Positions 18,574 through 28,869 are shown, counted from the first letter of the stretch. The stretch: 64,000 nt of DNA from an uncultured Clostridia bacterium (GCA_944387375.1 CALXEQ010000006.1:37401-101400), one strand, 5' to 3'. Notes: generated by a model from the sequence alone, not told the origin. Program-made: numbers and translations.

Positions 18574-18608
18574 AACATTATAGATTTTCTATAATGTTAT
18601 TTTTTTTG
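18574..18608 (+). terminator. Terminator of the 96-aa gene
   Basis: The 11-bp stem AACATTATAGA / TCTATAATGTT with a TTT loop is followed by nine T residues. Confidence 0.93.
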
Positions 18609-18684
18609 AAAAAAATATATAATTTTAGTGAAAATAAAGAAAATTATATAGCTTTATGATATAATTTTTTTGGAGGTTGGTTTT

Positions 18685-21318
18685 ATGAAATATTATGATG
18701 AGGAAGTAGATAAAGTTTTAGCTTCACTTGAAACTAATGAAAATGGTTTATCTACACAAGAAGCAGAAGCTCGTCTTAATAGATATGGACTAAATAAACT
18801 AAAAGAAACTAATAAAAAAAGTAAATTATCTAAGTTTTTAGATCAATTTAAAGATATGATGATTGTAGTACTTTTAATAGCTGCTGTTTTTTCGGGTATA
18901 AGCTCATATTTAAATGGAGAAGCGTATACAGATACCATAGTAATAATTGCAGTTGTATTATTAAATGCTATTATGGGATTTGCTCAAGAGCTTAAAGCTG
19001 ATTCTGCAGTTGAAAGTCTTAGAAAAATGACTACACCTAACGCAAAAGTAATTAGAAATGGTCAAGTTACAATATGCTCTTCAGAAAAGATTGTTCCTGG
19101 AGATATTTTAAGCTTAGAAGCAGGTGATACAGTTCCTGCAGATGCAAGAGTCATATGGGAGGTATCATCTAGTGTAGATGAGTCAATGCTTACAGGAGAG
19201 AGTGAGCCGATAGAAAAAAATGTAGATGTAGTAAGCTCAGATGCTCAAATTAATGAAAGAATAAATATGGTTTATTCTGGATGTAATGTTGTGTATGGAA
19301 AATTAAAAGCGGTTGTTGTAAAGACTGGTATGGATACAGAACTTGGAAAAATAGCTTCATCTGTACAAAAAGATAAAGAAGTATTATCTCCATTACAAAT
19401 AAAGATTAATAATATAAGTAAAGTGTTATCAATAATAATAGCATTAATTATTGGATTTGTATTAATTTATGGAATTGCAAAAGGTAATGATACGTTAGAG
19501 ATTATAATGCTTTGTATATCACTTGCTGTTGCAGCAATACCAGAAAATTTACCAACAGTTATAACCGTTACGCTATCACTTGGTACAACAGCTATGGCAA
19601 AGAAAAATACAATAGTAAGAAAAATATCTTCTGTTGAAACACTAGGGTCTATAGATATAATTTGTTCAGATAAGACTGGAACAATCACTCAAAATAAAAT
19701 GACAGTTAAAGAGGTAATTTTTAATAATAAAAATTATAAAGTTGAAAAAGAGCCTATAGAAAACAGTGAGCTTTTAATAGACTTAATGGTGTTATGTAAC
19801 GATAGTAAATTTGATCCACAAGATAAAGAAAATTTGATTGGTGATCCTACAGAAACAGCATTATTTAAATATGCTATGGATATGGGGTATAATCCGCAAA
19901 ATATAGTTAATGAAAATAAAAGAGTTGCTGAAGTTCCTTTTGATTCAGATAGAAAGATGATGACAACTATAAATACTGTTCAAAATAAAATTATAGTTGC
20001 AACAAAGGGAAGTCTAGATTCTTTACTTAAAAAATGTACTTCATACTATGAAAATGGAAATGTATATGAAATAAATGAAAAGCAAATACAAAAGATTTTA
20101 AATTTTGAAAAAGAAATGGCTCAAAAATCTTTAAGAGTATTATCTTTTGCATATAAGGTTATAAAAGAGGTACCATCAGAAGATGAATTAGTAGCTGTAG
20201 AGAGTAATTTAACTTTTGTGGGTCTTGTTGGTATGATGGATCCTCCAAGAGAGACAGTAAAAGAATCTATTAAAACTTGTCGTGAAGCTGGAATTCGCCC
20301 TATTATGATAACTGGTGATAGTTTAAGTACTGCTACAGCAATAGCAAAAGAGATTGGAATTATACAAGAAGGTACAGGAGTTATCGAGGGAAAAGAATTA
20401 GATAAGTTAAGTGATGAACAATTAATAAAAGAGGTCAGTAAATATAGTGTTTATGCAAGAGTGCAACCAGAACATAAAGTAAGAATTGTTAAAGCATGGC
20501 AAGCAAATAATAAGGTTGTTGCTATGACAGGAGATGGAGTAAATGACGCTCCTGCTATAAAACTTGCACATGTTGGAATTGGAATGGGAAAAACAGGTAC
20601 AGAAGTTACAAAAAGTGTTGCGGATGTAATTTTAGTAGATGATAGTTTTAGTACAATTGTGGATGCTGTAGGAGAAGGTAGAAAAATTTATGATAATATA
20701 AGAAATGGTATAATATATTCACTAGCAAGTAATTTTGCAGAAATACTTGTTGTTATAGTAGGATTATTTAATAATATAGAAATCTTTTTACCATTACACA
20801 TATTATATATTAATTTAGCTACTGATTCTATTCCTTCAATATGCTTAGCTTTTGAAAAAGCTGCAAAAGGAATAATGAAAAGAAAGCCTAAACCTGTAAA
20901 TGCACCATTTTTTACACCATTTGTTATAGCAAGTTTAGCAGTATCTGCATTATTTAAAGCAGTATCTGTACTTGAAACATATTATTTTGCAAATATGTAT
21001 TATGGTCAAGATGTAGCAAGAACAATGGCATTTTTATGTATGGTTGTACAGGAAATGGTATATGCTCTAAATTGTAGAAACCTTAAAGAGCCTATAGTAA
21101 AACAAGGAATTTTCTCAAATAAAGCTATGAATATAGGAATGTTAATATTAATAGTAATGCAACTTCTAGTATTTTTAACTCCAATAGGAAGTATATTTGA
21201 AATAGTTCCATTAACACTTACTCATTTATTAATAATAATCTTAATTAATATTGTGGGCTTCGGAGTTATTGAACTATCTAAATTTGGAGTTAGAAAATTA
21301 TTTAAAGATATGGAATAA
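18685..21318 (+). CDS. Calcium-transporting P-type ATPase (P2-type)
   Basis: 877 aa, full length for bacterial SERCA/PMCA-like Ca2+ exporters. Landmarks are the actuator motif TGESEPI, phosphorylation site D329 in SDKTGTITQNKM, ATP-site KGSLDSLL, hinge MTGDGVNDAP and ten membrane segments. Transmembrane helix 4 reads IPENLPT where the classical calcium pump has PEGLP; the ligand-bearing glutamate is kept and the glycine is Asn. N-terminal residues form the cation ATPase N domain. GGAGG precedes the ATG at 18685. Ca2+ is the most likely ion, but Mn2+ or another divalent cation cannot be excluded. Confidence 0.92.
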   Translation: MKYYDEEVDKVLASLETNENGLSTQEAEARLNRYGLNKLKETNKKSKLSKFLDQFKDMMIVVLLIAAVFSGISSYLNGEAYTDTIVIIAVVLLNAIMGFAQELKADSAVESLRKMTTPNAKVIRNGQVTICSSEKIVPGDILSLEAGDTVPADARVIWEVSSSVDESMLTGESEPIEKNVDVVSSDAQINERINMVYSGCNVVYGKLKAVVVKTGMDTELGKIASSVQKDKEVLSPLQIKINNISKVLSIIIALIIGFVLIYGIAKGNDTLEIIMLCISLAVAAIPENLPTVITVTLSLGTTAMAKKNTIVRKISSVETLGSIDIICSDKTGTITQNKMTVKEVIFNNKNYKVEKEPIENSELLIDLMVLCNDSKFDPQDKENLIGDPTETALFKYAMDMGYNPQNIVNENKRVAEVPFDSDRKMMTTINTVQNKIIVATKGSLDSLLKKCTSYYENGNVYEINEKQIQKILNFEKEMAQKSLRVLSFAYKVIKEVPSEDELVAVESNLTFVGLVGMMDPPRETVKESIKTCREAGIRPIMITGDSLSTATAIAKEIGIIQEGTGVIEGKELDKLSDEQLIKEVSKYSVYARVQPEHKVRIVKAWQANNKVVAMTGDGVNDAPAIKLAHVGIGMGKTGTEVTKSVADVILVDDSFSTIVDAVGEGRKIYDNIRNGIIYSLASNFAEILVVIVGLFNNIEIFLPLHILYINLATDSIPSICLAFEKAAKGIMKRKPKPVNAPFFTPFVIASLAVSALFKAVSVLETYYFANMYYGQDVARTMAFLCMVVQEMVYALNCRNLKEPIVKQGIFSNKAMNIGMLILIVMQLLVFLTPIGSIFEIVPLTLTHLLIIILINIVGFGVIELSKFGVRKLFKDME

Positions 21319-21322
21319 ATAA

Positions 21323-21355
21323 AAGAACTTGAGAGTAAATCTCAAGTTCTTTTCT
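21323..21355 (+). terminator. Terminator of the P-type ATPase gene
   Basis: The 12-bp perfect stem AAGAACTTGAGA / TCTCAAGTTCTT with loop GTAAA is followed by TTCTATT. Confidence 0.92.
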
Positions 21356-21436
21356 ATTATATTACAATGATTAAATTGTATTGAATAAAGAAATAATATA
21401 TAATATAATTTTAATATAAGTATATTAGGTGATATT

Positions 21437-23701
21437 ATGAAAAGCAATGATAAGTTAAGTGAACTGTTAAAAAACAATATAAATAATGTTATTTTTAATA
21501 ATTTTGAACAAGCAGATTACAATAATTATGATGAAATTATTAAAACTATAATATCTCAAAATAATTCTAACGATAAGAAAATAGAGTATCAGCAACCAGA
21601 AGATGTAAATAATGGGGAATGTATAGAGTTTAGAGCTTTAGATGATATAGATGACTCTAGATATATAGTATATGTAAATGAGCATAGAATAAGAGATAGA
21701 ATTAGTGATATTTCTTCTACACAAAATATAGACGAAAAAAGACAATTAACATTAGAACTTTTATATGATATAGTTTCAGGCTCATATGTTGTTTCTAATC
21801 AATATAAAAATAGAACAAGTAAAGACATAGAGCAAAATGTTATTGGAATTAATAATTTGGTAAGCGATAAGGTAAAGAATAAGGTAACATATTTACAAAG
21901 AAAAGACTCTTTGGATAAGCTGAGATTTAATATAGAAGAAACTTTAACTGATTTAAATGATAATAATAGAAAATATATAGAGGATTCTTTAAAAAATTAT
22001 GAACAAAAGGAAATTTTACAGGCAAGTGTAAATGAAATGAAAGATTATATATCAAAAGTTGATGAACTTTCAAAATCATATAAGATGTATCCAAATGAAG
22101 ATAAAAGCAGTATTTTAAAAAGAATAACAAATGATTATAGAAAAAGAATAGAAAATATTAGTAAGTATATGGAATCAGATAAAGAGGAATATGAATTTTC
22201 TCAAGACGGAGATAAAATAACAAATATTACTAGAAATTTGGCTGGTAATATGGAAATAAATTATAAAAAAGTAGATGAATTAGAAAAAAATCATATTGGA
22301 AGTATAGAAAAATATGAGTTATTAAATAGTGATGTTCTGTTAGCTAATGAAATCTTAAATAGCAATGTTACATATTTAGATATAGAAGATGAAAGTGTTC
22401 CAGATAAAATTAGAAAGTTATATGAAGATATCCAAAAAGATAATGAAAAATTTGAATCAATAGATCCAGATGAAGCGGTTAAACAATATATATTAGATAC
22501 ATATCCCGAAATGGCAATTAGTCTTGGTAAATATCTTCAAAAAGATGATTTGGAAAAAGTTATAGAAACATTACCAGAAAATATAAAACTAGAAATAGAA
22601 GATATATTAAAAGAAAATGGAAAAAATTATGATGAATTTATAGCAGAAATATCTAAGAAAAATAAAAATGAAAGTAAAAAGTTGGAAAAAGAAACTATTG
22701 CTTTTGATAAAAAATATGGCGAAGATTTATATAAAGAATTTAAAGAATTTACAAAAGAAGAAAAGGAGGCGTTTTTTAAATATTCTGCTATTGATGATTC
22801 TGTAGCTCAGGGAGTATTAAAAAGATTAGAAGAGGAAATAAAATCTATTAAACCTGACGTAAGAAAAGAAGAAGCTTCTAATATTGCTAATAGAGAGTAT
22901 GGAGATTATTATAATAATGAAATGTTATCAGATTATTATAAATTTAAAGAGCTTAGAGAAAATAATATATTAAGTTCAAATGATAAAATTTCAAATATAA
23001 TAAAAAATAAAATTGGTGATAATAAAAATTTAAATAATAGATTTGAAAAATATTTTAATTCAAGTGATATTGCTAAAGAATTAAATAATATGGATTATCA
23101 AGATTTTAAATATTTTTATGATAATATTGATGATATGAGACAGATGTTAGAAGAGATAGATAAGGAAGTAAAAATACCATATCAAAATCATATAGAGAAT
23201 TTGGGAGATACGTTACTCAAAGTAGTAAAATATAAAAATGATGAAGAATTTGAGGATATATTAAATTCGTTAAAAAGTGATAAAGAAAAAGAAGAAGTAG
23301 TTTCAATAATAAATTACCAAGTATTAAAAGAGAATAATAATGAAATGAAGAAGATTAATCTTATAGAAAGAAATTCTAATAAATCTTTTAATGAAAATGA
23401 TTTTATATTAGCAAAGCAATATTGTAATTTAAAATATAAATCTATGGAGTTTAATCTTGCTGAAAAAGCAGCATTAAATAATGTTAGTGTACTAGAAAAT
23501 GACGATATAGGAGTACAGGAACTAATAAATAAAATGAATTTTTACGAATCTAGAAATTTAGAAATAGATAAAGCTAAAACTAAAAATTATAAGGATGCGC
23601 AGATAAATAAAAGTGATATACTTCAAAAAATAAAAAATAAATTTGAAAAGTTAACTTTAAATGAACATAATAAAAATCAGCCAGATGCATATATTGGATA
23701 G
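21437..23701 (+). CDS. Large coiled-coil-rich protein of unknown function, 754 aa
   Basis: I do not recognise this family. It is very rich in Lys, Glu, Asp, Asn and Ile and appears mostly helical, with no signal peptide, membrane segment, P-loop or metal motif. A short region near residues 60-115 (ECIEFRALDDIDDSRYIVYV) may be a small beta-containing N-terminal domain. The start has GGTGAT upstream. A 76-aa coiled-coil gene follows after nine bases, and the TAGGAG of this stop is its binding site, so the two are coupled. An analogous large-plus-small pair lies at 47.4-49.3 kb. Confidence 0.82.
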   Translation: MKSNDKLSELLKNNINNVIFNNFEQADYNNYDEIIKTIISQNNSNDKKIEYQQPEDVNNGECIEFRALDDIDDSRYIVYVNEHRIRDRISDISSTQNIDEKRQLTLELLYDIVSGSYVVSNQYKNRTSKDIEQNVIGINNLVSDKVKNKVTYLQRKDSLDKLRFNIEETLTDLNDNNRKYIEDSLKNYEQKEILQASVNEMKDYISKVDELSKSYKMYPNEDKSSILKRITNDYRKRIENISKYMESDKEEYEFSQDGDKITNITRNLAGNMEINYKKVDELEKNHIGSIEKYELLNSDVLLANEILNSNVTYLDIEDESVPDKIRKLYEDIQKDNEKFESIDPDEAVKQYILDTYPEMAISLGKYLQKDDLEKVIETLPENIKLEIEDILKENGKNYDEFIAEISKKNKNESKKLEKETIAFDKKYGEDLYKEFKEFTKEEKEAFFKYSAIDDSVAQGVLKRLEEEIKSIKPDVRKEEASNIANREYGDYYNNEMLSDYYKFKELRENNILSSNDKISNIIKNKIGDNKNLNNRFEKYFNSSDIAKELNNMDYQDFKYFYDNIDDMRQMLEEIDKEVKIPYQNHIENLGDTLLKVVKYKNDEEFEDILNSLKSDKEKEEVVSIINYQVLKENNNEMKKINLIERNSNKSFNENDFILAKQYCNLKYKSMEFNLAEKAALNNVSVLENDDIGVQELINKMNFYESRNLEIDKAKTKNYKDAQINKSDILQKIKNKFEKLTLNEHNKNQPDAYIG

Positions 23702-23710
23702 GAGAGTGCT

Positions 23711-23941
23711 ATGAATATAGATACTAATGAATTAAAAAGAATTTTAAAAATAAAAAGAGAGTATGATAAAGGATTAATAGATATAGATATGATTATACCA
23801 GAAGATTATAAAGTTATAAAAGTGTTATATGATTATGAAATTAATGATAAAAAGGACGAAATAAATAAATTAAAAAATGAAATAAGTGAGTTATATAATA
23901 ATATAGAAAAAATGTTGGATCAAATGAATAGTAAAAAATAA
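23711..23941 (+). CDS. Small coiled-coil protein, 76 aa (paralogue of the 49121 gene)
   Basis: A helical protein of unknown function. The first half contains KREYDKGLIDI and VIKVLYDYEIND, and the second half is a heptad-like Lys/Glu/Leu/Ile coiled coil. The same layout occurs in the 72-aa protein at 49121 (KEKYDKGEIKQ and IGKLYDNEIVE followed by a coiled coil), so they look homologous. Translationally coupled to the 754-aa protein upstream and probably its partner. Confidence 0.78.
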   Translation: MNIDTNELKRILKIKREYDKGLIDIDMIIPEDYKVIKVLYDYEINDKKDEINKLKNEISELYNNIEKMLDQMNSKK

Positions 23942-23945
23942 ATAA

Positions 23946-23986
23946 AAAATACACCTTTAAATATTATATTTAAGGTGTATTTTTAT
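23946..23986. terminator. Bidirectional terminator between convergent genes
   Basis: ATACACCTTTAAATA pairs with TATTTAAGGTGTAT (one bulged A) and is flanked by A-rich and T-rich tracts, so it can serve both strands. It lies eight bases past the TAA of the extended phosphotransferase gene. Confidence 0.88.
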
Positions 23987-23993
23987 TGTAATT

Positions 23994-24923
23994 TTACTTT
24001 TGATCATTCTTAAAATCTATATACCATTTAGAAATAGGCTCTTTAAAATAATTATATTCTTTAAATATATCTATGCATCTATTCTGCATTTTTTTTACAT
24101 GTTCTTTACCGAATTTTATTGACCATCTTATTGTATTCATAGATGAAAAAGCTACATATATTGAATTTATTTTTCAAAAATAATTTGGTATTGAATAATT
24201 AAAGTAGCCATCAATAAATCCACAACTAAATGGTATACTTTTTGGCACATTGAATAAATCATTTTTATAAAAATCTTCAAATCTATCGCTAATTTTTGCT
24301 CTATTAAAATCTATAACTCCAATTTTATTATTTTTTGTATATATCAAATTTCCTAAATGAAAATCACCATGTATATATGTTGGTGGCAAGTTTAAAATGT
24401 TAAACATATTGTTATTTATAAAATTTATGACTTCTATATCATCTTTAACTCTAATATCGTTATTTTCTATATAAATATTTAATTTGTTTATTATATTTTT
24501 TATAATCTCATCTTTAATTTTTTCATTTTCATTAATGTTATATTTTTGATTATGTATAGAGAATAAAATTTTCCCAGCTTCTATTCCTAATTTATACTGA
24601 GTGTTTTTATCAAAAGATGTGATAACATTATCTAAGCTTTCTCCTTCAATCCATGTAAGTAGCATATACACATTTTTTCCATTATTGCATTTTCCTATTT
24701 CTATAGCTTTTGACATTTCAAAGTTAAGATTGTTAAGCTGTTTTATAAATTTAAATTCTTTTATTTTTTGTTCGTAAAGTTTAATATCAGATATTCTTAA
24801 AAGTAAATTTTCATTAGTATTAGTTATAATGTGATATTTCTCATCTTTTGAATATCCACTATTTAATTTTTTTATAGTTTTAAAGTTTTTAAAATTTTTA
24901 ATATCCGAAAAAATATAATTCAT
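23994..24923 (-). pseudogene. APH-family phosphotransferase interrupted by in-frame TGA
   Basis: The protein is of the aminoglycoside/choline-kinase phosphotransferase fold, with HGDFHLGNL (catalytic loop) and IDFNRAKISDRFEDF (metal-binding DFG-equivalent). Translation from the ATG at 24923 (AGGAG upstream) stops at a TGA at 24174-24176 after 249 aa. The same frame then stays open for 59 codons (KINSIYVAFSSMNTIRWSIKFG...ISKWYIDFKNDQK) to a TAA at 23994, and this text matches the expected helical C-terminus of the family. The full frame of about 309 residues is the normal family length. Either a TGG to TGA nonsense mutation or read-through/reassignment of UGA would explain this. Substrate unknown; antibiotic resistance should not be assumed. 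Confidence 0.85.
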
Positions 24924-25045
24924 AGGATCTCCTCGCATATAATATTATATAAAATTTAATTAAAAAAATCAAAAAAATATAACATTATTATAATATTTTT
25001 TGAAATATGTTATATTATATGGTATAACATTTATGAGGAATGCGT

Positions 25046-25744
25046 ATGAATTATTATGAAATATTAGAGGTAAGTACTAATGCTTCAAAGGAAGTAATAA
25101 AAAATGCATATAGAGCATTAATAAAAAAATATCATCCTGATTCTTATATGGGTAATAAGCTATATGCAGAGAATAAATTAAAGAAAATAAATGAAGCATA
25201 TGAAGTATTAAGTGATGATAATAAAAGGCTTTTATATGATTATGATAATGGATTTAAAATAGATCCTAATGCTCCACCAAAAACTGAAACAGAGCAGATA
25301 TATGACAAGCCTATTGAGCACACAAAAAATGATAATAAAACAGATGAAAAAGTACTCAATAAAAAAGATGAATTAAAAAATAAAATAATTGAAATATTTA
25401 AAAATAGACGAAATGTTGTAATTTGTGTTGTTTCATTATTCTTAGTTGCTTTTGTATTTGGGTTTATTATATCTTCACCAAGTGAGGATAATGATAAAGA
25501 AAAACAAGAAGAAAAAGTTACAGTAAATGAAGAAAAAGATAATGATAAAAAGGATACAACAGTAGATAAAAATTATAATTATAATAACTATAACAATTAC
25601 AGTGATAGTAATAATTATAATCAAAATGATAATACATATGAAAATCAAAATGATAATATAGAAAATGAAACAGATTCAAATGATGAAAATAATAGTGTAA
25701 ATGAAGATATTCCACAAGAAGACGAAAATATGGGTATCTCTTAA
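25046..25744 (+). CDS. DnaJ-domain protein with one membrane segment
   Basis: About 232 aa. The N-terminal J domain (residues 1-65) has the HPD motif at 30-32, which stimulates DnaK-type ATPases. A charged linker, a single membrane helix (about residues 122-142) and a low-complexity Asn/Tyr/Asp/Glu tail follow. There is no Gly/Phe region, zinc centre or substrate domain, so it is not the general DnaJ. The predicted orientation puts the J domain in the cytoplasm and the tail outside. The second ATG (25046) fits the GAGGAA site best. It lies just upstream of htpG but is separated by that gene's own promoter. Confidence 0.85.
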   Translation: MNYYEILEVSTNASKEVIKNAYRALIKKYHPDSYMGNKLYAENKLKKINEAYEVLSDDNKRLLYDYDNGFKIDPNAPPKTETEQIYDKPIEHTKNDNKTDEKVLNKKDELKNKIIEIFKNRRNVVICVVSLFLVAFVFGFIISSPSEDNDKEKQEEKVTVNEEKDNDKKDTTVDKNYNYNNYNNYSDSNNYNQNDNTYENQNDNIENETDSNDENNSVNEDIPQEDENMGIS

Positions 25745-25773
25745 CATCTTCTTTTTAAGTAAATTTATACTTT

Positions 25774-25800
25774 TTAGCACTCATTACTTGACAGTGCTAA
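25774..25800 (+). promoter_or_regulatory. CIRCE operator (HrcA binding site) upstream of htpG
   Basis: TTAGCACTC, nine bases, then CAGTGCTAA. This matches the consensus TTAGCACTC-N9-GAGTGCTAA with a single mismatch. It overlaps the -35 box of the htpG promoter, so HrcA binding would block transcription until heat shock. Confidence 0.92.
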
Positions 25801-25816
25801 AATATAGGTATATAAT
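25788..25816 (+). promoter_or_regulatory. Promoter of htpG
   Basis: TTGACA (25788-25793) lies inside the CIRCE element. TATAAT (25811-25816) follows after 17 bases. Confidence 0.9.
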
Positions 25817-25846
25817 TACTTATTGAAAAAAGGAGATGTTTTTTTT

Positions 25847-27733
25847 ATGAAAGAAAAGCAATTTAAAGCAGAGTCAAAAAGATTGTTAGATTTGATGATT
25901 AATTCTATATATACAAATAAGGAGATATTTTTAAGAGAGTTAATTTCTAATGCAAGTGATGCACTAGATAAACGTTATTATAATTCTATGACTCAAAAGA
26001 AAGAAACTGTAGATAAGGATAAATTAAATATTAAAATATTAGTAGATAAAGAGAATAAATTACTTACAATAGAAGATAATGGTTGTGGAATGAATAAAGA
26101 AGAACTTGAAAATAACCTTGGAACTATTGCAAAAAGCGGGTCTTTAGCGTTTAAAGAGGCACAAGATAAACAAGATGACGTTGAAATAATAGGACAATTT
26201 GGTGTTGGATTTTATTCTTGTTTTATGGTTAGCAGCGACGTGACTGTAATATCTAAATCTTTAGATGATGAGCAAGCATATAAATGGCATTCAAAAGGTG
26301 TAGAAGGATATACAATAGAACCTACTGAAAAAAATGAGATTGGAACAAAAATTATATTAAAGATAAAAGATGATACAGAAGATGAAAAATATAGTAGATA
26401 TTTAGAAGAATTTGTTATTAAAAATTTAGTAAAAAAATATTCAGATTATATTCGTTATCCTATATTAATGGATGTTGAACATGAAAAATTAAAAGAAGGT
26501 TCAAAGGATGAATATGAAAAAGTAAAAGAGACAGAGACTTTAAATAGTATGGTTCCTTTATGGAAAAAGAAAAAATCTGAAATAAAACAAGAAGAATATG
26601 ATTCTTTTTATACATCTAAATTTTCAGATTTTAGTAAACCACAAAAAGTTATACATACTCAAGCAGAGGGAACTTTCAGTTACAATGCATTGTTATTTAT
26701 ACCATCACATTTACCATATGATTTTTATACAAAAGAATATGAAAAAGGATTACAATTATACTCTAATGGCGTTTTAATAATGGAAAAATGTGATGAACTT
26801 TTACCAGATTATTTTGGATTTGTAAAAGGACTTGTTGATAGCCCAGATTTATCTTTAAATATATCAAGAGAGATGTTACAACATGACAGACAACTTAAAA
26901 CACTTGCTAAAAATATAGAAAAGAAAATTAATGCAGAACTTACTAAAATGTTAAATAGCGATAGAGATGAATATATTAGATTCTTCAATAATTTTGGATC
27001 TCAACTAAAATATGGTGCTTATGATAATTATGGAATGGATAAAGATAAATTAAAAGATTTATTAATGTTTTATTCATCAACAGATAAAAAATTAACTACA
27101 TTAAAAGAATATGTATCAAGAATGAAAGAAGAACAAAAGGACATATATTATGCGTGTGGTGAAACATTAGATAAAATAGATATGTTACCACAAGTTGAAA
27201 AAGTAAAAGAAAAAGGATACGAAATATTATATCTAACAGAAAATATAGATGAATTTGTTGTACACTCTTTAATGAATTATGATGAAAAGAAATTTACTAA
27301 TATTTGTACTAATGAATTAGATTTAGATACAGAAGAAGAAAAGGAAAAATTAAAAAAGGAAAATGAAGAGAATAAAGATATGTTTGATGCTATGAAAGAG
27401 GCAATAAAGGATGAGGTACAACTTGTAAGATTTACTCATAGACTTAAAAATCATCCAGTATGTTTAACAAGTGAAGGAGCTATATCACTTGAAATGGAAA
27501 AGGTAATAAATGCAATGCCTACTGACCAAAATGTAAAAGCACAAAAGGTATTAGAAATAAATGAAGAGCATCCTATAGCAAATAAATTAAAAGAATTATA
27601 TAAAGAAGATAAAGATAAATTAAAAGATTATACTAAGATATTATATTCACAAGCAAGATTAATTGAAGGAATGAGCGTAGAAAATCCTACAGAAATTTCT
27701 AATTTAATATGTGATATAATGGCAAAACAATAA
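25847..27733 (+). CDS. htpG: Molecular chaperone HtpG (Hsp90)
   Basis: The bacterial Hsp90, 628 aa. The N-terminal GHKL ATPase has [12 protein letters not shown], the [12 protein letters not shown] loop, GTIAKSG and [14 protein letters not shown]. Middle-domain text includes [42 protein letters not shown] across consecutive blocks, with the catalytic arginine. The C-terminal dimerisation domain is complete. AAAGGAGATG precedes the ATG at 25847. Heat-shock control through CIRCE is predicted from the operator over its promoter. Confidence 0.97.
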   Translation: MKEKQFKAESKRLLDLMINSIYTNKEIFLRELISNASDALDKRYYNSMTQKKETVDKDKLNIKILVDKENKLLTIEDNGCGMNKEELENNLGTIAKSGSLAFKEAQDKQDDVEIIGQFGVGFYSCFMVSSDVTVISKSLDDEQAYKWHSKGVEGYTIEPTEKNEIGTKIILKIKDDTEDEKYSRYLEEFVIKNLVKKYSDYIRYPILMDVEHEKLKEGSKDEYEKVKETETLNSMVPLWKKKKSEIKQEEYDSFYTSKFSDFSKPQKVIHTQAEGTFSYNALLFIPSHLPYDFYTKEYEKGLQLYSNGVLIMEKCDELLPDYFGFVKGLVDSPDLSLNISREMLQHDRQLKTLAKNIEKKINAELTKMLNSDRDEYIRFFNNFGSQLKYGAYDNYGMDKDKLKDLLMFYSSTDKKLTTLKEYVSRMKEEQKDIYYACGETLDKIDMLPQVEKVKEKGYEILYLTENIDEFVVHSLMNYDEKKFTNICTNELDLDTEEEKEKLKKENEENKDMFDAMKEAIKDEVQLVRFTHRLKNHPVCLTSEGAISLEMEKVINAMPTDQNVKAQKVLEINEEHPIANKLKELYKEDKDKLKDYTKILYSQARLIEGMSVENPTEISNLICDIMAKQ

Positions 27734-27744
27734 AGATGAATAAA

Positions 27745-27775
27745 AAATAGGTCTTACTATATGTAAGGCCTATTT
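27745..27775. terminator. Bidirectional terminator between htpG and cyclophilin
   Basis: AAATAGGTCTTAC pairs with GTAAGGCCTATTT (one wobble) across a TATAT loop. The cyclophilin stop is in the 3' arm. Confidence 0.85.
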
Positions 27776-28291
27776 GTATTTTACTGGTTCAGGAAACTTT
27801 ACTCCATGTGTATCTACAGTCATTTTCTTTATTTTTTGATCTTCTAAAGGTTTATCAGATGAATCTGTAGGTGTATTAGCAATTTTATCGACAACATCCA
27901 TTCCCTCAATTACTTTACCAAAAGCTGCATAAGATCCATCTAAATGAGGTGCGTTTTTATGCATAATAAAAAACTGAGAACCAGCAGAATTTGGAAGCAT
28001 AGATCTTGCCATAGAAAGTACACCTGCTTCATGTTTTAGTTCATTTTTAAAGCCATTTCTTGAAAATTCTCCCTTTATTGTATATCCAGGGCCACCTGTT
28101 CCGATTCCTTGAGGATCTCCACCTTGTATCATAAAGCCAGATATTACTCTATGAAATATTGTATCATCATAAAATCCCATATTAGCTAAAAATATAAAAT
28201 TATTTACTGTGTTTGGTGCAACAGAAGGATATAATTCTGCCTTAATAATATCACCATTTTCCATTTCTATTGTTACTATTGGGTTTGCCAT
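27770..28291 (-). CDS. Peptidyl-prolyl cis-trans isomerase, cyclophilin type
   Basis: A cytoplasmic cyclophilin of 173 aa that catalyses proline isomerisation in folding proteins. Motifs are APNTVNNFIFLANMGFYDDTIFHRVI, FMIQGGDPQGIGTGGPGY, AGVLSMAR, GSQFFIMHKNAPHLDGSYAAFGKVIEGMDVVDKI in consecutive stretches; the catalytic Arg is in FHRV. No signal peptide. AAAGGAG precedes the ATG. Confidence 0.96.
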   Translation of the reverse strand: MANPIVTIEMENGDIIKAELYPSVAPNTVNNFIFLANMGFYDDTIFHRVISGFMIQGGDPQGIGTGGPGYTIKGEFSRNGFKNELKHEAGVLSMARSMLPNSAGSQFFIMHKNAPHLDGSYAAFGKVIEGMDVVDKIANTPTDSSDKPLEDQKIKKMTVDTHGVKFPEPVKYK

Positions 28292-28341
28292 ATATAAAAA
28301 CTCCTTTCAATGTAGATATTATATCATATTTTTAAATAATT

Positions 28342-28869
28342 TTAAGAGGTATAGCTATATTTTATTATTTTTGCATATTCTGGTTTTTCAACATTAGTTA
28401 GTGTATTAATTACCATACCATGAGTAACAACAATAACTTTTGAATAGTTTGAATATTTTTTTAATACGTTTTTTACTCTTTTTTGTATAGATTCTTTTTC
28501 TTCCCAATTATCTGATGCATTTATATGTTTTCCATTGTTTATATCGTATTGTTTTCTCCATTTTACAACTTTTGAGTAATCATCATAACTATAAGATAAA
28601 TCTGGTATCCATTCCATTAAATCTAATTCTACTAACATATTTATATTTAGCTCTTTAGATAGAATTGATGCAGTTTGCATTGTTCTTGTATATGGTGATG
28701 TAATTATTATATTACAGTCTTTTAATTCTTTAGATAGAGCTAAATTTTTTACTTGTTCTATACCATTTTTTGTGAGTGGTGCTAGATCATTTCCAAATCC
28801 CTTATATTTTCTTTTATCAATTTCTGTATAGTCTGGTTCACCGTGTCTTATAAATAAAAACTCAGTCAT
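28342..28869 (-). CDS. Histidine phosphatase superfamily (phosphoglycerate-mutase-like)
   Basis: 175 aa. The phosphohistidine motif is FLFIRHGEPDYT near the N-terminus, followed by SPYTRTMQTA with the second arginine, an acidic residue in LMEW, and VVTHGMVI with the second catalytic histidine. Such small members are usually phosphatases rather than glycolytic mutases. I prefer the ATG at 28869 because the GGATG site is too close to an upstream GTG. Confidence 0.88.
   Translation of the reverse strand: MTEFLFIRHGEPDYTEIDKRKYKGFGNDLAPLTKNGIEQVKNLALSKELKDCNIIITSPYTRTMQTASILSKELNINMLVELDLMEWIPDLSYSYDDYSKVVKWRKQYDINNGKHINASDNWEEKESIQKRVKNVLKKYSNYSKVIVVTHGMVINTLTNVEKPEYAKIIKYSYTS

Noticed and set aside
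24174..24176. TGA as selenocysteine codon
   Set aside because: Kinase-fold phosphotransferases are not selenoproteins and the aligned residue is aromatic rather than Cys; no SECIS-like hairpin is apparent right after it.
25518..25715. Minus-strand Tyr/His/Phe-rich frame
   Set aside because: Antisense of the Asn/Asp-rich tail of the DnaJ-like protein; pure composition artefact.
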